Shown: piece by piece, positions 13,862 to 22,781 of the stretch
Layout: each line of letters starts with the position of its first letter
Position numbering within the stretch: the first letter of the stretch is position 1
Source: Mesorhizobium_K sp040049215
GTDB taxonomy: Bacteria; Pseudomonadota; Alphaproteobacteria; Rhizobiales; Rhizobiaceae
Direction of reading: 5' to 3'
Length of the DNA: 64,000 bases
Assembly (NCBI RefSeq): GCF_040049215.1
Contig: NZ_JBDZDN010000001.1
Location: 1,054,001 to 1,118,000 of the forward strand
The notes under the pieces: model-generated
What the model was told of the DNA's origin: nothing
What the model saw: the letters and a program-made list of their open reading frames with translations, nothing else
Database searches by the model: none
Position numbers and translations under genes: made by a program

Positions 13862-14854
13862 CTACAGCAGCCCGGCGGCCTGCGCCTCCTGGCGCAAATT
13901 CTGGCGCGGGCGCGGGCCGATCTGCTGGATCACCAGCCCGGCGGCCAGCGAGCCGAGATCGCCGCAGCGCTTGAGGTCGAGCCCGGCCGTGTAGCCGTAG
14001 AGGAAGCCGGCTGCATAAAGATCGCCGGCGCCGGTCGTGTCGACCAGTTCCCCGATCGGCATCGCCTCGATCCACACGGTCTCGTCGCCTTTTACAATGA
14101 CCGAGCCCAGTTCCGAGCGCGTCACCGCGGCGATCTTGCAGTCCTTCCTGATCGCTTCCAGCGCCGCCTCGAACGACGAGGTCTGGTAGAGCGACTTGAT
14201 CTCGTGGTCGTTGGCGAAGACGATGTTTACCGTGCCCGTCCGCATCAGGTCGAGGAACTCGTCGCGGTAGCGGTCGACGCAGAAGCTGTCCGACAGCGTC
14301 ATCGACACTTCGCGGCCTGCCCTGTGCGCATGGTCCGCCGTCAGCCTTATCGCCTCCTTGGCGCGCGGCGGGTCCCACAGATACCCCTCGAAATAGGTAA
14401 CCTTCGCGCCTGCCGCCTTGTCGGCCTCGACGTCCTCCGGCCCGAGCTCCACGCAGGCCCCGAGATAGGTGTTCATCGAACGCTCGCCGTCCGGTGTCAC
14501 GAAAATCATCGAGCGCGCGGTCGGCGGCGCTCCCTTCAGCGGCTTGGTGTCGAAGGCCACGCCTTGCGCGCGGATGTCGTGGCCGTAGATGCGGCCGAGT
14601 TCGTCGTTGGAGACCTTGCCGAAGAAGGCGGCGCGGCCGCCGAGGCTCGCAATGCCGGCCGCTGTGTTGCCGGCGCAGCCGCCCGAGGCTTCCGTCGCGG
14701 GGCCCATGCGGCTGTAGAGCAGGTTGGCGCGCTCGGTGTCGATCAGGTTCATCGCACCCTTGATGATACCGTTCTCCGTCAGGAACGCGTCGTCGCATTG
14801 CGCGATGATGTCGACGATGGCATTGCCGATGCAGAGCACGTCGTAATCGGTCAT
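13862..14854 (-). CDS. PfkB-family sugar/nucleoside kinase, probably adenosine kinase
   Basis: ATP-dependent ribokinase-fold kinase of 330 residues. The N-terminal signature GGCAGNTAAGIASLGG lies near residue 58 and the C-terminal PfkB signature VDTTGAGDLYAAGFLYG near 275, with catalytic Asp in GAGD. Closest remembered homologs are the rhizobial adenosine kinases, which salvage adenosine to AMP; other nucleosides or sugars remain possible. The ATG at 14854 matches the expected beta-strand start (YDVLCIGNAIVDI). It is convergent with the hydantoinase gene, with only six bases between the stop codons. Confidence 0.88.
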   Translation of the reverse strand: MTDYDVLCIGNAIVDIIAQCDDAFLTENGIIKGAMNLIDTERANLLYSRMGPATEASGGCAGNTAAGIASLGGRAAFFGKVSNDELGRIYGHDIRAQGVAFDTKPLKGAPPTARSMIFVTPDGERSMNTYLGACVELGPEDVEADKAAGAKVTYFEGYLWDPPRAKEAIRLTADHAHRAGREVSMTLSDSFCVDRYRDEFLDLMRTGTVNIVFANDHEIKSLYQTSSFEAALEAIRKDCKIAAVTRSELGSVIVKGDETVWIEAMPIGELVDTTGAGDLYAAGFLYGYTAGLDLKRCGDLGSLAAGLVIQQIGPRPRQNLRQEAQAAGLL

Positions 14855-15016
14855 GCGGGTCTCCGGATGCGCGCCGTTGGAGCGAGTTGAATTTGTGGCA
14901 CGCGCGCCGCGCGTGGGTCTAGCCGCCACGACTGGTTTTGCAACCCCATGCCACCCGCATTCTTGTCGCATCCGTCGGCTTAGCCTATCTGCGAACCCAA
15001 GAACGGGACCCGAACC

Positions 15017-15736
15017 ATGATCCTTGACGCCGCCCGCGCCGCCGCAAGCCGGCTTTTTTCGGCCGAATTCCGCTCGGTCTTCGCCAAGACGCTCGGCCTC
15101 ACGCTGCTGGCGCTTGCCGCCTTGTGGTTCGGGCTGAAAGAACTGTTCGAATGGCTGGCTCTGCCGTGGATCGATGCGCTGCTGCCCGGGCTCCCCGGTT
15201 GGGCCGGCTGGCTCGGCTTTATAGCCGCGATTGCCGCCGGCATCGGGCTCGCGCTGGGACTGGCTTTGCTGATCGCGCCGGTGACCGCGCTCGTCGCCGG
15301 CCTGTTCCTCGACGACATCGCCGAAGCGGTGGAACGCACCGACTACCCGCGCGACCCGCCGGGTAGGCCCGTGCCGGCGCTGACGTCGATTGTGCTGGCG
15401 CTGAAATTCTTCGCCGTCGTCGTCGCCGGCAATCTGATTGCGCTGTTGCTGCTGCTTGTCCCGGGAATCAATATCGGCGCGTTCTTCCTGGTCAACGGCT
15501 ATCTGCTCGGGCGCGAGTTCTTCGAATTCGCGGCGATACGCTTCCGGCCGGAAGCCGACGCCAAGGCGCTGCGGGCCCAAAACGCCGGCACCGTATTCCT
15601 CGCCGGCATGGTCATCGCCGCCTTCCTCGCCGTGCCGCTGCTCAATCTTCTGACGCCACTCTTCGCCGCGGCGATGATGGTGCATCTTCACAAGGCGATC
15701 GCGGCGCGCGAGAGGATCGGTGCGTCGCCGCGGTAG
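15017..15736 (+). CDS. EI24/CysZ-family membrane protein
   Basis: Inner-membrane protein of 239 residues with about five hydrophobic segments (roughly residues 22-45, 58-92, 118-145, 150-162 and 190-215). The segment arrangement and motifs such as FLVNGYLLGREFFEFAA near residue 155 match the EI24 domain (CysZ sulfate transporter) family; the N-terminal helix is amphipathic. In bacteria CysZ imports sulfate, but no cysteine-biosynthesis genes are nearby, so sulfate transport is only a possibility. It diverges from the PfkB kinase and converges on the PEP mutase-family gene. Confidence 0.82.
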   Translation: MILDAARAAASRLFSAEFRSVFAKTLGLTLLALAALWFGLKELFEWLALPWIDALLPGLPGWAGWLGFIAAIAAGIGLALGLALLIAPVTALVAGLFLDDIAEAVERTDYPRDPPGRPVPALTSIVLALKFFAVVVAGNLIALLLLLVPGINIGAFFLVNGYLLGREFFEFAAIRFRPEADAKALRAQNAGTVFLAGMVIAAFLAVPLLNLLTPLFAAAMMVHLHKAIAARERIGASPR

Positions 15737-15743
15737 CGGGCGC

Positions 15744-16556
15744 TCAACCGTCGTCCTGTTTGGAAAACAGCGCCTGCACCCGCGAAAAGGCCATGCCGGC
15801 GCGCGCGAAGCCGAAGGTGCCGTCGCGCAGCATCTCGCGCGAGGCGTTCTCGATCATGCCATAGGCGAAGGTGGCGAGCTTGGAGCCGAGCGAGATGCGC
15901 CGCACCCCCGCCTCGGCAAGCGCCTTGACCGTCAGCGTCGGCACTGCGAGCACGTTGACCGGCTTCGATACGGACGAGCAGATCGTCCTCACCGTCTCGA
16001 TGTCGGTGATCCCAGGCGCGTAAAGCACGTCGGCCCCCGCCACTTCAAAGGCCTGGAGGCGCCGGATCGTGTCGTCGAGGTCGGAGCGGTTCCACAAAAA
16101 ATTCTCGGCGCGCGCGGTGAAGACAAAATCACGCTTCAGCGCGCGGGCGGCGTCGACGGCCGCCGCAACCCGCTCGACCGCCAGTTTGAAATCATAGATC
16201 GGCATGCGCGGATCGCCAGTGTGATCCTCGATCGAGCAGCCCGCGAGCCCGGCGGCCTCCGCCGCGAAGATCGTTTCGGCGGCGCTGTCGGGGCTGTCGC
16301 CCTTGCCGCGTTCGAGGTCGGCCGAAACGGGCAGGTCGGTCGCCGCGACGAGTTCGCGGCAATGCTGGATCATGGTGTCGAAGCCAATGCCACCGTCAGG
16401 CAGGCCGCGGGAAAAGGCGTAGCCGGCGCTGGTGGTGGCAAGCGCCTTGAAGCCGCAGGATGCGAGCAGCTTGGCCGTTCCGACATCCCAGGGATTGGCG
16501 ACGATGAACGGCGCATCGCCATAGTGGAGATCGCGGAAGATCTTGCCCTTGTCCAT
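15744..16556 (-). CDS. Isocitrate lyase/PEP mutase superfamily protein
   Basis: TIM-barrel enzyme of 270 residues of the ICL/PEP mutase superfamily that makes or breaks C-C or P-C bonds in 2-oxo acids. Seen: NPWDVGTAKLLASCGF near residue 21, the ATTSAGYAF strand, DLERGKG near 80, the metal-binding GCSIEDHTGD near 105, and FTARAENFLW near 147. The PEP mutase/ICL nucleophilic loop with KKCGH is absent, as in the common small 'isocitrate lyase/phosphoenolpyruvate mutase family' paralogs of unknown substrate. The ATG at 16556 fits. Downstream, a REP-type repeat separates it from dut, which is read in the same direction. Confidence 0.85.
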   Translation of the reverse strand: MDKGKIFRDLHYGDAPFIVANPWDVGTAKLLASCGFKALATTSAGYAFSRGLPDGGIGFDTMIQHCRELVAATDLPVSADLERGKGDSPDSAAETIFAAEAAGLAGCSIEDHTGDPRMPIYDFKLAVERVAAAVDAARALKRDFVFTARAENFLWNRSDLDDTIRRLQAFEVAGADVLYAPGITDIETVRTICSSVSKPVNVLAVPTLTVKALAEAGVRRISLGSKLATFAYGMIENASREMLRDGTFGFARAGMAFSRVQALFSKQDDG

Positions 16557-16617
16557 GCCGGCGGCCCAAACGGAAGCTTTTGATCGCCGGGAAGCACCGT
16601 CCCGGCCTGCGGCAATC

Positions 16618-16670
16618 CTAGAGCATCGGACCGAAAAGTGGAATTCGGTTTTCGGGCCAGCCGGTGCTCT
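16618..16670. repeat. Dispersed palindromic repeat, copy 1 (AGAGCATCGG...GTGCTCT)
   Basis: Outer arms GAGCA and TGCTC enclose a stem CCGAAAA / TTTTCGG with a GTGGAATTCG centre. A second copy with few differences is at 60076-60126. This is a widespread rhizobial intergenic repeat. Here it lies between dut and the PEP mutase-family gene, so it would be in any transcript joining them and could act as an mRNA stem. Confidence 0.8.
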
Positions 16671-16703
16671 ATCGAAGGGCCAGATCGGCTCTCGGCGCGT
16701 CCG

Positions 16704-17177
16704 TCATCCCGTGCCGGTAGAGCCGAACCCGCCCGAGCCGCGCCCGGTGGCTCCGGACAGGCTGCGCTCCTCTAAACCGGCGCGCGTCACCTGCGCGAAG
16801 ACAATTTGGGCGACACGCATGTTTCTGGTCACCTCGAAGTCGTCGTTGCCGAGATTGACCAGCAGCACCTTCACCTCGCCGCGATAGTCGCTGTCGATGG
16901 TGCCCGGCGTGTTGAGGCAGGTGACGCCGTATTTCAGCGCGAGGCCCGAGCGCGGCCGGATCTGGCCCTCGAAGCCGTCGGGGATTTCCAGCACCAGCCC
17001 GGTCGGGACCAGGGCACGCTTGCCCGGCGGCAGGATCAGCGGGCGGTCGTCGGGAACCGCGGCGCGCAGATCCATGCCGGCCGCGCCCGCCGTTTCATAG
17101 GATGGCAACGCAAGACCTTCGGCGTGCGGCAGGCGGACGACGCCGATGACGGGAGATTGGTCGGAGACAAGCTTCAT
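16704..17177 (-). CDS. dut: Deoxyuridine 5-prime-triphosphate nucleotidohydrolase (dUTPase)
   Basis: Hydrolyses dUTP to dUMP and PPi, keeping uracil out of DNA and supplying dTMP synthesis. 157 residues, typical trimeric dUTPase. Motif 1 AGAAGMDLRAA near residue 32, motif 2 PRSGLALKYGV near 75, motif 3 NTPGTIDSDYRGEV near 89, motif 4 RVAQIVFAQV near 121, and the C-terminal Gly-rich motif 5 RGSGGFGSTG that closes over substrate. ATG at 17177 matches the family start. Ninety-seven bases separate it from the upstream Lrp-family gene on the same strand. Confidence 0.97.
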   Translation of the reverse strand: MKLVSDQSPVIGVVRLPHAEGLALPSYETAGAAGMDLRAAVPDDRPLILPPGKRALVPTGLVLEIPDGFEGQIRPRSGLALKYGVTCLNTPGTIDSDYRGEVKVLLVNLGNDDFEVTRNMRVAQIVFAQVTRAGLEERSLSGATGRGSGGFGSTGTG

Positions 17178-17274
17178 GGACTCAATACGTCCCTGTGGAG
17201 CGGTGCTCCCCTATCGGGCGTCGCCGCCGCGCGGTCAATTCCGGCGCGCCGATTTCAACGACATTCTTTTGATC

Positions 17275-17745
17275 CTAGCGCAATTCCACCGGAACGACCG
17301 TCGTCTCCTTGATTTCCTCCATGACGAAGGATGCCGAGACGTCCGACAGCGGCACTTTTGCGATCAGCCGCTGATAGAGCCGGTCATAGGCCTTCACGTC
17401 AGAGACGCGGGCGCGCAGCACGTAGTCGAGGTCGCCGGACATGCGGTAGACGCCCGTGATCTCGGGGAAGGAGACGACCGCCGCACGGAACCTCGCCAGC
17501 CACTCCGGATCGTGGTTGGAGGTGCGGATGATGATGAACACCGAAAGGCCGAGCCCCACCTTGTCCGCGTCGACCAGAGCGACGCGGCCGACGATGAAGC
17601 CGTCATCCTCCAGCCGGCGCATGCGCCGCCAGCACGCATTGCGCGACAGGCTTATCCGCTCGGAAAGCTGATCGACCGACAGTGTGGCGTCCCGCTGCAG
17701 CTCCGCCAGGATTTTTCGATCGATTTGGTCGATTTCATCCTTCAT
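17275..17745 (-). CDS. Lrp/AsnC-family transcriptional regulator
   Basis: DNA-binding regulator of 156 residues. Residues 3-60 form the AsnC-type helix-turn-helix (IDRKILAELQRD, then SERISLSRNACWRRMRRLE) and residues 70-150 the RAM/ACT-like ligand domain (VFIIIRT, FPEITGVYRMSGDLDYVLR). Such proteins form octamers that sense amino acids. The ATG at 17745 is the family-typical start; the in-frame extension to 17874 is rejected. It diverges from a DUF6356 gene, 106 bases away, so it may control that gene as well as itself. Confidence 0.9.
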   Translation of the reverse strand: MKDEIDQIDRKILAELQRDATLSVDQLSERISLSRNACWRRMRRLEDDGFIVGRVALVDADKVGLGLSVFIIIRTSNHDPEWLARFRAAVVSFPEITGVYRMSGDLDYVLRARVSDVKAYDRLYQRLIAKVPLSDVSASFVMEEIKETTVVPVELR

Positions 17746-17851
17746 CTTGGGATGAATGTCCCAAGATTTCCCCAAATGCAATGATGAATTGGGATCAAAG
17801 AGCCGTCCGTCCGCGGCATCATGTTTCAAATCAGCAAAGGGGAACGCTGCC

Positions 17852-18094
17852 ATGAACGTTGCTAAACTCTTCACCGGGCATCCGGCTTCGGTCGACGAAA
17901 CCTATTTCGGCCACATGGCCTTCGCGTCTTGGTTCGCCTCCAGGCTGTTCATGGCCGGCTGCGCCGCGCTCGTCCATGCCGTCCTGCCCTTCATGTTCGA
18001 GACGACGGCAAGCCGGATCGTTCGCGAGCTCTATGAGCGCACGAGCAAACGTAAGCCGGTGCATGCAGGCGGCGCGGAGAACGTCGCGGCGTAG
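17852..18094 (+). CDS. DUF6356-type small membrane-associated protein (80 aa)
   Basis: Small protein with AAAGGGGAA ribosome binding site before the ATG at 17852. The sequence has the conserved start LFTGHPASVDETYFGHM near residue 6 and a central helix (FASRLFMAGCAALVHAVLPFMF, roughly 26-48, likely membrane-associated), then a basic tail. The family is common in Rhizobiales and has no known function. It is divergent from the Lrp regulator, which is a candidate controller. Confidence 0.8.
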   Translation: MNVAKLFTGHPASVDETYFGHMAFASWFASRLFMAGCAALVHAVLPFMFETTASRIVRELYERTSKRKPVHAGGAENVAA

Positions 18095-18161
18095 GTGGAA
18101 CTCTCCTGACAGGCGTTGTCAGCAGGAGCGTGTAGCTTCGCCCCAAAAGGACGAGGCGACG

Positions 18162-19268
18162 ATGGCAGATTCGGCAGAGGCCGTTCCGGCGCTCAAGGAG
18201 ATTTTCAACCGCGAGCGGCTCAGGCATGTCGCGCGGGAAACAGAAGCCGTCTGGCCGGACTTCGACCAGAAGCGCTTCCTCAAGCTTGCGACTGCCGGGC
18301 TCGACGATCTCGGTATCATGCAGCGCATGCGCCAGACCGCCGCCAGCCTGCACGATACGCTGCCCGAGGATTTTCCCAAGGCGCTGCCGATCCTCAAGAA
18401 GCTCGCGCCGCGCATCGGGCACGGCTTCGTCGCCATCACGCTTTCGGAATTCGTGGCGCTCTACGGGCAGAGCCATTTCAAGCAATCGCTCGATGCCCTG
18501 AAGTTTTTCACGCGTTTCGGTTCATCGGAATTCGCTGTCAGGCATTTCCTGGTCGCCGATTTCGAGCGCACCATCGCGGCGATGTGGAAATGGGCAAGGG
18601 ACGAGGAAGAGCATGTGCGCCGGCTGGCCAGCGAGGGCTCGCGACCGCGCCTGCCCTGGTCGTTCCAGTTGAAAAACCTGATTGCCGATCCGTCGCCGAC
18701 CGGCCCGATCCTCGAAGCGTTGAAGGCCGATCCGAGCCTCTATGTGCGCAAGTCGGTCGCCAACCACCTGAACGACATCGGCAAGGACCATCCGGACCTG
18801 CTGGTCGAGCGCGTGTCCGGCTGGGACCTTTCCGACAAGCACACTGCCTGGATCGTGCGGCATGCGCTGCGGACCTTGATCAAGAAAGGCGATCCGCGCG
18901 CGCTGGCGCTGATAGGCACGACGGGAAAGGCCGAGGTAACGGTCGAGACGTTCGCCGTGGAGCCGGCGAAGATAAAACTCGGGGAACGCATCGCCATCAA
19001 GGCGACGCTAGGCTCGACCTCAAAGACCGCGCAGCGGCTCGTCATCGACTACGCCGTGCACTATGCGAAGAAAAATGGCATCTCGCGAAAAGTGTTCAAG
19101 CTGAAGGAAACCGAGCTTCAGCCGAACGCGACTTGCGAGCTTGCCATCAGCCAGACGGTCAAGGATTACACCACGCGCAAGCACAATGCCGGCTTTCATC
19201 GCGTCGAACTGATGGTAAACGGGGAAATCCTTGCAGAGAGCGGCTTCGATCTCCGTATCCCGGAGTGA
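18162..19268 (+). CDS. DNA alkylation repair protein, AlkC-like (HEAT repeats plus Ig-like domain)
   Basis: Predicted DNA glycosylase for 3-methyl-type alkylated bases, 368 residues. Residues 1-255 form helical HEAT-like repeats with the AlkC-type stretch VRRLASEGSRPRLPW near residue 153 and a repeat DPSLYVRKSVANHLNDI near 190. Residues about 265-368 are beta-rich and look like the Ig-like C-terminal domain that distinguishes AlkC from AlkD. The ATG at 18162 follows an AGGACGAGG tract. It is a single-gene unit between the DUF6356 gene and a membrane protein gene. The family is clear; AlkC versus a close paralog is inference from the extra domain. Confidence 0.88.
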   Translation: MADSAEAVPALKEIFNRERLRHVARETEAVWPDFDQKRFLKLATAGLDDLGIMQRMRQTAASLHDTLPEDFPKALPILKKLAPRIGHGFVAITLSEFVALYGQSHFKQSLDALKFFTRFGSSEFAVRHFLVADFERTIAAMWKWARDEEEHVRRLASEGSRPRLPWSFQLKNLIADPSPTGPILEALKADPSLYVRKSVANHLNDIGKDHPDLLVERVSGWDLSDKHTAWIVRHALRTLIKKGDPRALALIGTTGKAEVTVETFAVEPAKIKLGERIAIKATLGSTSKTAQRLVIDYAVHYAKKNGISRKVFKLKETELQPNATCELAISQTVKDYTTRKHNAGFHRVELMVNGEILAESGFDLRIPE

Positions 19269-19373
19269 ACCGGTACGTCGAAAATTACCGGCAGCCATGC
19301 AGCAGCGGCTCTTTACAATCGCGCGCCGCCGGGGTTCCGTCAGGGTCTAGCCAGGTCTTTAGGGAGCCGAGCG

Positions 19374-19865
19374 ATGGTTTTGGGAATGACGCTTACCGCC
19401 TACACGATTCTGCATGTCGTGCTCAGCATCATCGGCATCGTCACCGGCCTCATCGCCGTCGGCGGCCTGCTTGCCGGCCACCGGCTGCCGGTCACCACCG
19501 CAATCTTCCTGATCACGACGCTTGCCACCACGCTCGGCGGCTTCCTCTTCCCGTTCAACGGCTTCACACCGGCGATCGGCGTCGGCATCGTCTCGACCAT
19601 TGTGCTCCTGGTCACGATCGCGGCGCGCTACATCTTCCGCCTGCACGGGTCGTGGCGCCGGGTCTATGTCGGCGGCGCCGTGATCGCACTTTACCTAAAT
19701 TCCTTCGTGCTGGTCGCGCAGTCCTTCCGCAAGGTGCCGTCGCTCAACATTTACGCGCCGACCGGGTCGGAGACGCCTTTCGCGATCACGCAAGGGGTCG
19801 TGCTCGCCGTCTTCGTGGTGCTCGGCATCTTGTCGGTCTGGCGGTTCCGCCCGGCGGTCGGCTAA
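19374..19865 (+). CDS. Conserved four-helix membrane protein, unknown function (163 aa)
   Basis: Integral membrane protein with four hydrophobic segments (about residues 6-34, 40-62, 66-88 and 136-156). The loop between helices 3 and 4 is the longest and contains SWRRVYVGGAVIALYLNSFVL. The ATG at 19374 has AGGGAG nine bases upstream; an in-frame ATG at 19386 is an alternative. No enzyme motif is visible. It sits 102 bases before prfC without obvious linkage. Confidence 0.7.
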   Translation: MVLGMTLTAYTILHVVLSIIGIVTGLIAVGGLLAGHRLPVTTAIFLITTLATTLGGFLFPFNGFTPAIGVGIVSTIVLLVTIAARYIFRLHGSWRRVYVGGAVIALYLNSFVLVAQSFRKVPSLNIYAPTGSETPFAITQGVVLAVFVVLGILSVWRFRPAVG

Positions 19866-19967
19866 GCTAGGAGCTCTTGATCCTCCCCCGTTTCGATGGG
19901 AGGAACCGCTTTCTCGACATGGCCGCCGCGCGTGGCTATATAGCCGGCCATCCAACGGAATCCCGAC

Positions 19968-21560
19968 ATGGCCGAAGACATCGCCCGGGCGGTTGCCCGC
20001 CGCCGCACCTTTGCGATCATCGCGCATCCCGACGCCGGCAAGACGACGCTCACAGAAAAGCTGCTGCTTTTCGGCGGCGCGATCCAGCTTGCCGGCGAGG
20101 TGAAGGCCAAGAAGGACCGCATGAACACGCGCTCCGACTGGATGAAGATCGAGCGCGAGCGCGGCATCTCGGTCGTCACCTCGGTGATGACCTTCGAATA
20201 TGGCGACAACGTCTTCAACCTTCTGGACACGCCCGGCCACGAGGATTTCGCCGACGACACCTATCGCACGCTGTCGGCGGTCGATTCGGCGGTCATGGTC
20301 ATCGACGCCGCCAAGGGCATCGAGCCGCGCACGCTGAAACTCTTCGAGGTCTGCCGGCTGCGCGACATCCCGATCGTCACCTTCGTCAACAAGATGGACC
20401 GCGAGGCGCGCAACACGTTCGAGATCCTGGATGAGATCGAGCAGAAGCTGGCGCTGGACACCGCGCCCATCACCTGGCCGATCGGCCAGGGCAAGAGTTT
20501 TTCGGGCACCTATCACCTCGCCCAGAACGCGGTGCGCCGCGGCGACGCGGAAGCCGAGCGCACGCCCGTCAACGGTCCGGATTCCAATCGTGTCGCCGGC
20601 CTGCTGCCTGAAAATGAGCGCGAGACCTTCATCGAGGAGTTGGAGCTCGCGCGCGAAGCCTGCCGGCCCTTCGACCTCGATGCCTTCCGCGAAGGGCATA
20701 TGACGCCCGTCTATTTCGGCTCGGCCCTGCGCAACTACGGTGTCCGCGATTTGATCGAGGGGCTCGGCGCCTATGCGCCACCGCCGCGCGACCAGGACGC
20801 CGACACGCGCGTCGTCCATGCCGTCGAGCCGAAGATGACCAGCTTCGTCTTCAAGATCCAGGCCAACATGGACCCCAACCACCGCGACCGCATCGCCTTC
20901 GTGCGCGTCTGCTCCGGCCAGCTTTCGCGCGGCATGAAGGCGAAGCTCGTGCGCACCGGCAAGCCGATGAGCCTGTCGGCGCCGCAGTTCTTCTTCGCCC
21001 GCTCGCGCATCACCGCCGACGAGGCCTATGCCGGCGACGTGGTCGGCATCCCCAACCACGGGACGCTGAGAATCGGCGACACGCTGACCGAAGGCGAGGA
21101 CATCCTGTTCCGCGGCGTGCCCAACTTCGCGCCCGAGATCCTGCGGCGTGTCCGCCTTGGCGACGCGATGAAGGCGAAGAAGCTCAAGGAGGCACTGCAG
21201 CAGATGGCCGAGGAAGGCGTGGTACAGCTCTTCCAGCCGGAGGACGGTTCGCCGGCCATCGTCGGCGTCGTCGGCGCGCTGCAGCTCGACGTGCTGAAGG
21301 AACGGCTTTCGGCGGAATACACTCTGCCGGTCGACTTCGAGACGGCGCGCTTTTCGGTCTGCCGCTGGATCTCCGCCGACAACAGGCTCGAGGTGGAGCG
21401 CTTCATCGAGGCGCATCGCGGCGACATCGCGCGCGACCTCGACGGCGATCCGGTGTTTCTCGCGCCGCACGAATTCGGCCTCAACTACGAAGCCGAGCGC
21501 TGGAAGGCGATCCGCTTTGCCGCCGTCAAGGACTACCAGGTCCGCGACAAGGCGGCCTGA
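19968..21560 (+). CDS. prfC: Peptide chain release factor 3
   Basis: Translational GTPase that recycles RF1/RF2 after peptide release. 530 residues, as expected. G1 AHPDAGKTTLTEK near residue 19, switch region SDWMKIERERGISV near 56, G3 DTPGHEDF near 88, G4 NKMDRE near 142. The RF3-specific loops SDWMK and the C-terminal domain (EDGSPAIVGVVGALQLDVLKERL near 425) separate it from EF-G. ATG at 19968 fits the family start. No control signal was seen. Confidence 0.96.
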   Translation: MAEDIARAVARRRTFAIIAHPDAGKTTLTEKLLLFGGAIQLAGEVKAKKDRMNTRSDWMKIERERGISVVTSVMTFEYGDNVFNLLDTPGHEDFADDTYRTLSAVDSAVMVIDAAKGIEPRTLKLFEVCRLRDIPIVTFVNKMDREARNTFEILDEIEQKLALDTAPITWPIGQGKSFSGTYHLAQNAVRRGDAEAERTPVNGPDSNRVAGLLPENERETFIEELELAREACRPFDLDAFREGHMTPVYFGSALRNYGVRDLIEGLGAYAPPPRDQDADTRVVHAVEPKMTSFVFKIQANMDPNHRDRIAFVRVCSGQLSRGMKAKLVRTGKPMSLSAPQFFFARSRITADEAYAGDVVGIPNHGTLRIGDTLTEGEDILFRGVPNFAPEILRRVRLGDAMKAKKLKEALQQMAEEGVVQLFQPEDGSPAIVGVVGALQLDVLKERLSAEYTLPVDFETARFSVCRWISADNRLEVERFIEAHRGDIARDLDGDPVFLAPHEFGLNYEAERWKAIRFAAVKDYQVRDKAA

Positions 21561-21623
21561 TAGCGCATCGGGCGCGCGCCACCTATGCTAGGATTCGGCC
21601 GACGAGGCGGTTCCGGAGCACGC

Positions 21624-22775
21624 ATGATCGACGCCGTTGCCATCGACGAGCTGGTCGACTGGATGATCGACGGCGCGCGGCCGGGCGGCAATGCCCGGCA
21701 ACTGATCGATGGCGTCGGCCGCCGGCTGTTCGGCGCCGGGGTCCCGATCGGGCGCTTCGCTCTCTTCGTCGATACGCTCCATCCAAATGTCGCCGGCCGC
21801 CGCTTCCTCTGGACTCCGGAGGAAGGCATGAAGATGAGCGAGGGCGCGGTCGGCCTCCATTCGCGCGACGAATATGCAAAGAACCCGCTGCCCACCGTCA
21901 CCACCAGGCAGGTGACGATACGCCGCCGCCTCACCAACCCCAACATGCTGTCCGACTATCCCATCCTCGGAGAACTCGTCGCTGAAGGTTTCACCGACTA
22001 TGTCGCGCAACCGTTGATATTCACCACCGGCGAAACCCATGCGGTGACCTGGTCGACCAAACATGCCGACGGCTGGAGCGAGGAGGCGATCGCCGTCTTC
22101 GAACGCATCCGGCGGCCCCTCGCGCGGTTGGTCGAGGCCTATCTGCTGAGGCTCAACGCGGCCGCGATCATCTCCGCCTATGTCGGGCGAAACAGCGGCG
22201 AGCAGATTTTACAGGGCCGAATCCACCGTGGCGACGGCGAGGAGATCGATGCCGCGATCCTGTTCACCGACCTGGTCGGTTTCGCGACCCTCTCCAACAC
22301 GCGTACAGGGCACGAGATCGTCGCCGTGCTCAACGAGGCGTTCGACATCATGGTGCCGCCGGTCGAGGCGTATGGCGGCGAGATCCTGAAATTCCTTGGC
22401 GACGGTTTTTTCGCGATCTTTCCCTATGGCGAGAAAACGACGCTCACAGGCGCCGTGAAGGCCGCGAGCGAAGCGGTGCTGGAAGGCGAGAAGAAGCTCG
22501 CCGAGTCCGAGGTCGGCAAGCTGCTCGGCTTTCGCTCGGCAATCCACGCCGGGCGTTTCCACTATGGCAACATCGGCGGCGCGAACCGGCTCGACTTCAC
22601 GGCGATCGGCCAGCCGGTGAACTATGCCGCGCGGCTGCTCGCCGCCGCCTCCGACCTGTCGCTGGCACGGGTCGCCTCGTCGACGACGGCCGGGCATCTG
22701 TGCCTGCCGTCGCGGCTGGTCGGCGAGGTCGCGTTCAAGGGGTTTGAAGGACCGCAGCCGATATACGCCTATTGA
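21624..22775 (+). CDS. Class III adenylate/guanylate cyclase with N-terminal sensory region
   Basis: Makes a cyclic nucleotide, most likely cAMP. 383 residues. N-terminal 190 residues are a putative sensor of the type seen in many rhizobial cyclases (contains DTLHPNVAGRRFLW near 44). The catalytic domain starts near 200: metal-binding Asp in LFTDLVGFATLS and FLGDGFFAIFP, adenine-type Lys in EILKFLGD, and the transition-state NYAAR motif in GQPVNYAARL. All key residues are present. The ATG at 21624 has GGAG upstream; an in-frame ATG at 21585 lacks a site. It is tail-to-tail with a diguanylate cyclase gene, six bases between stop codons. Confidence 0.9.
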   Translation: MIDAVAIDELVDWMIDGARPGGNARQLIDGVGRRLFGAGVPIGRFALFVDTLHPNVAGRRFLWTPEEGMKMSEGAVGLHSRDEYAKNPLPTVTTRQVTIRRRLTNPNMLSDYPILGELVAEGFTDYVAQPLIFTTGETHAVTWSTKHADGWSEEAIAVFERIRRPLARLVEAYLLRLNAAAIISAYVGRNSGEQILQGRIHRGDGEEIDAAILFTDLVGFATLSNTRTGHEIVAVLNEAFDIMVPPVEAYGGEILKFLGDGFFAIFPYGEKTTLTGAVKAASEAVLEGEKKLAESEVGKLLGFRSAIHAGRFHYGNIGGANRLDFTAIGQPVNYAARLLAAASDLSLARVASSTTAGHLCLPSRLVGEVAFKGFEGPQPIYAY

Positions 22776-22781
22776 GCCGCG

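Noticed and set aside
19695..21470. Open frame opposite prfC
   Set aside because: No motif or start signal; prfC has all GTPase motifs on the plus strand.
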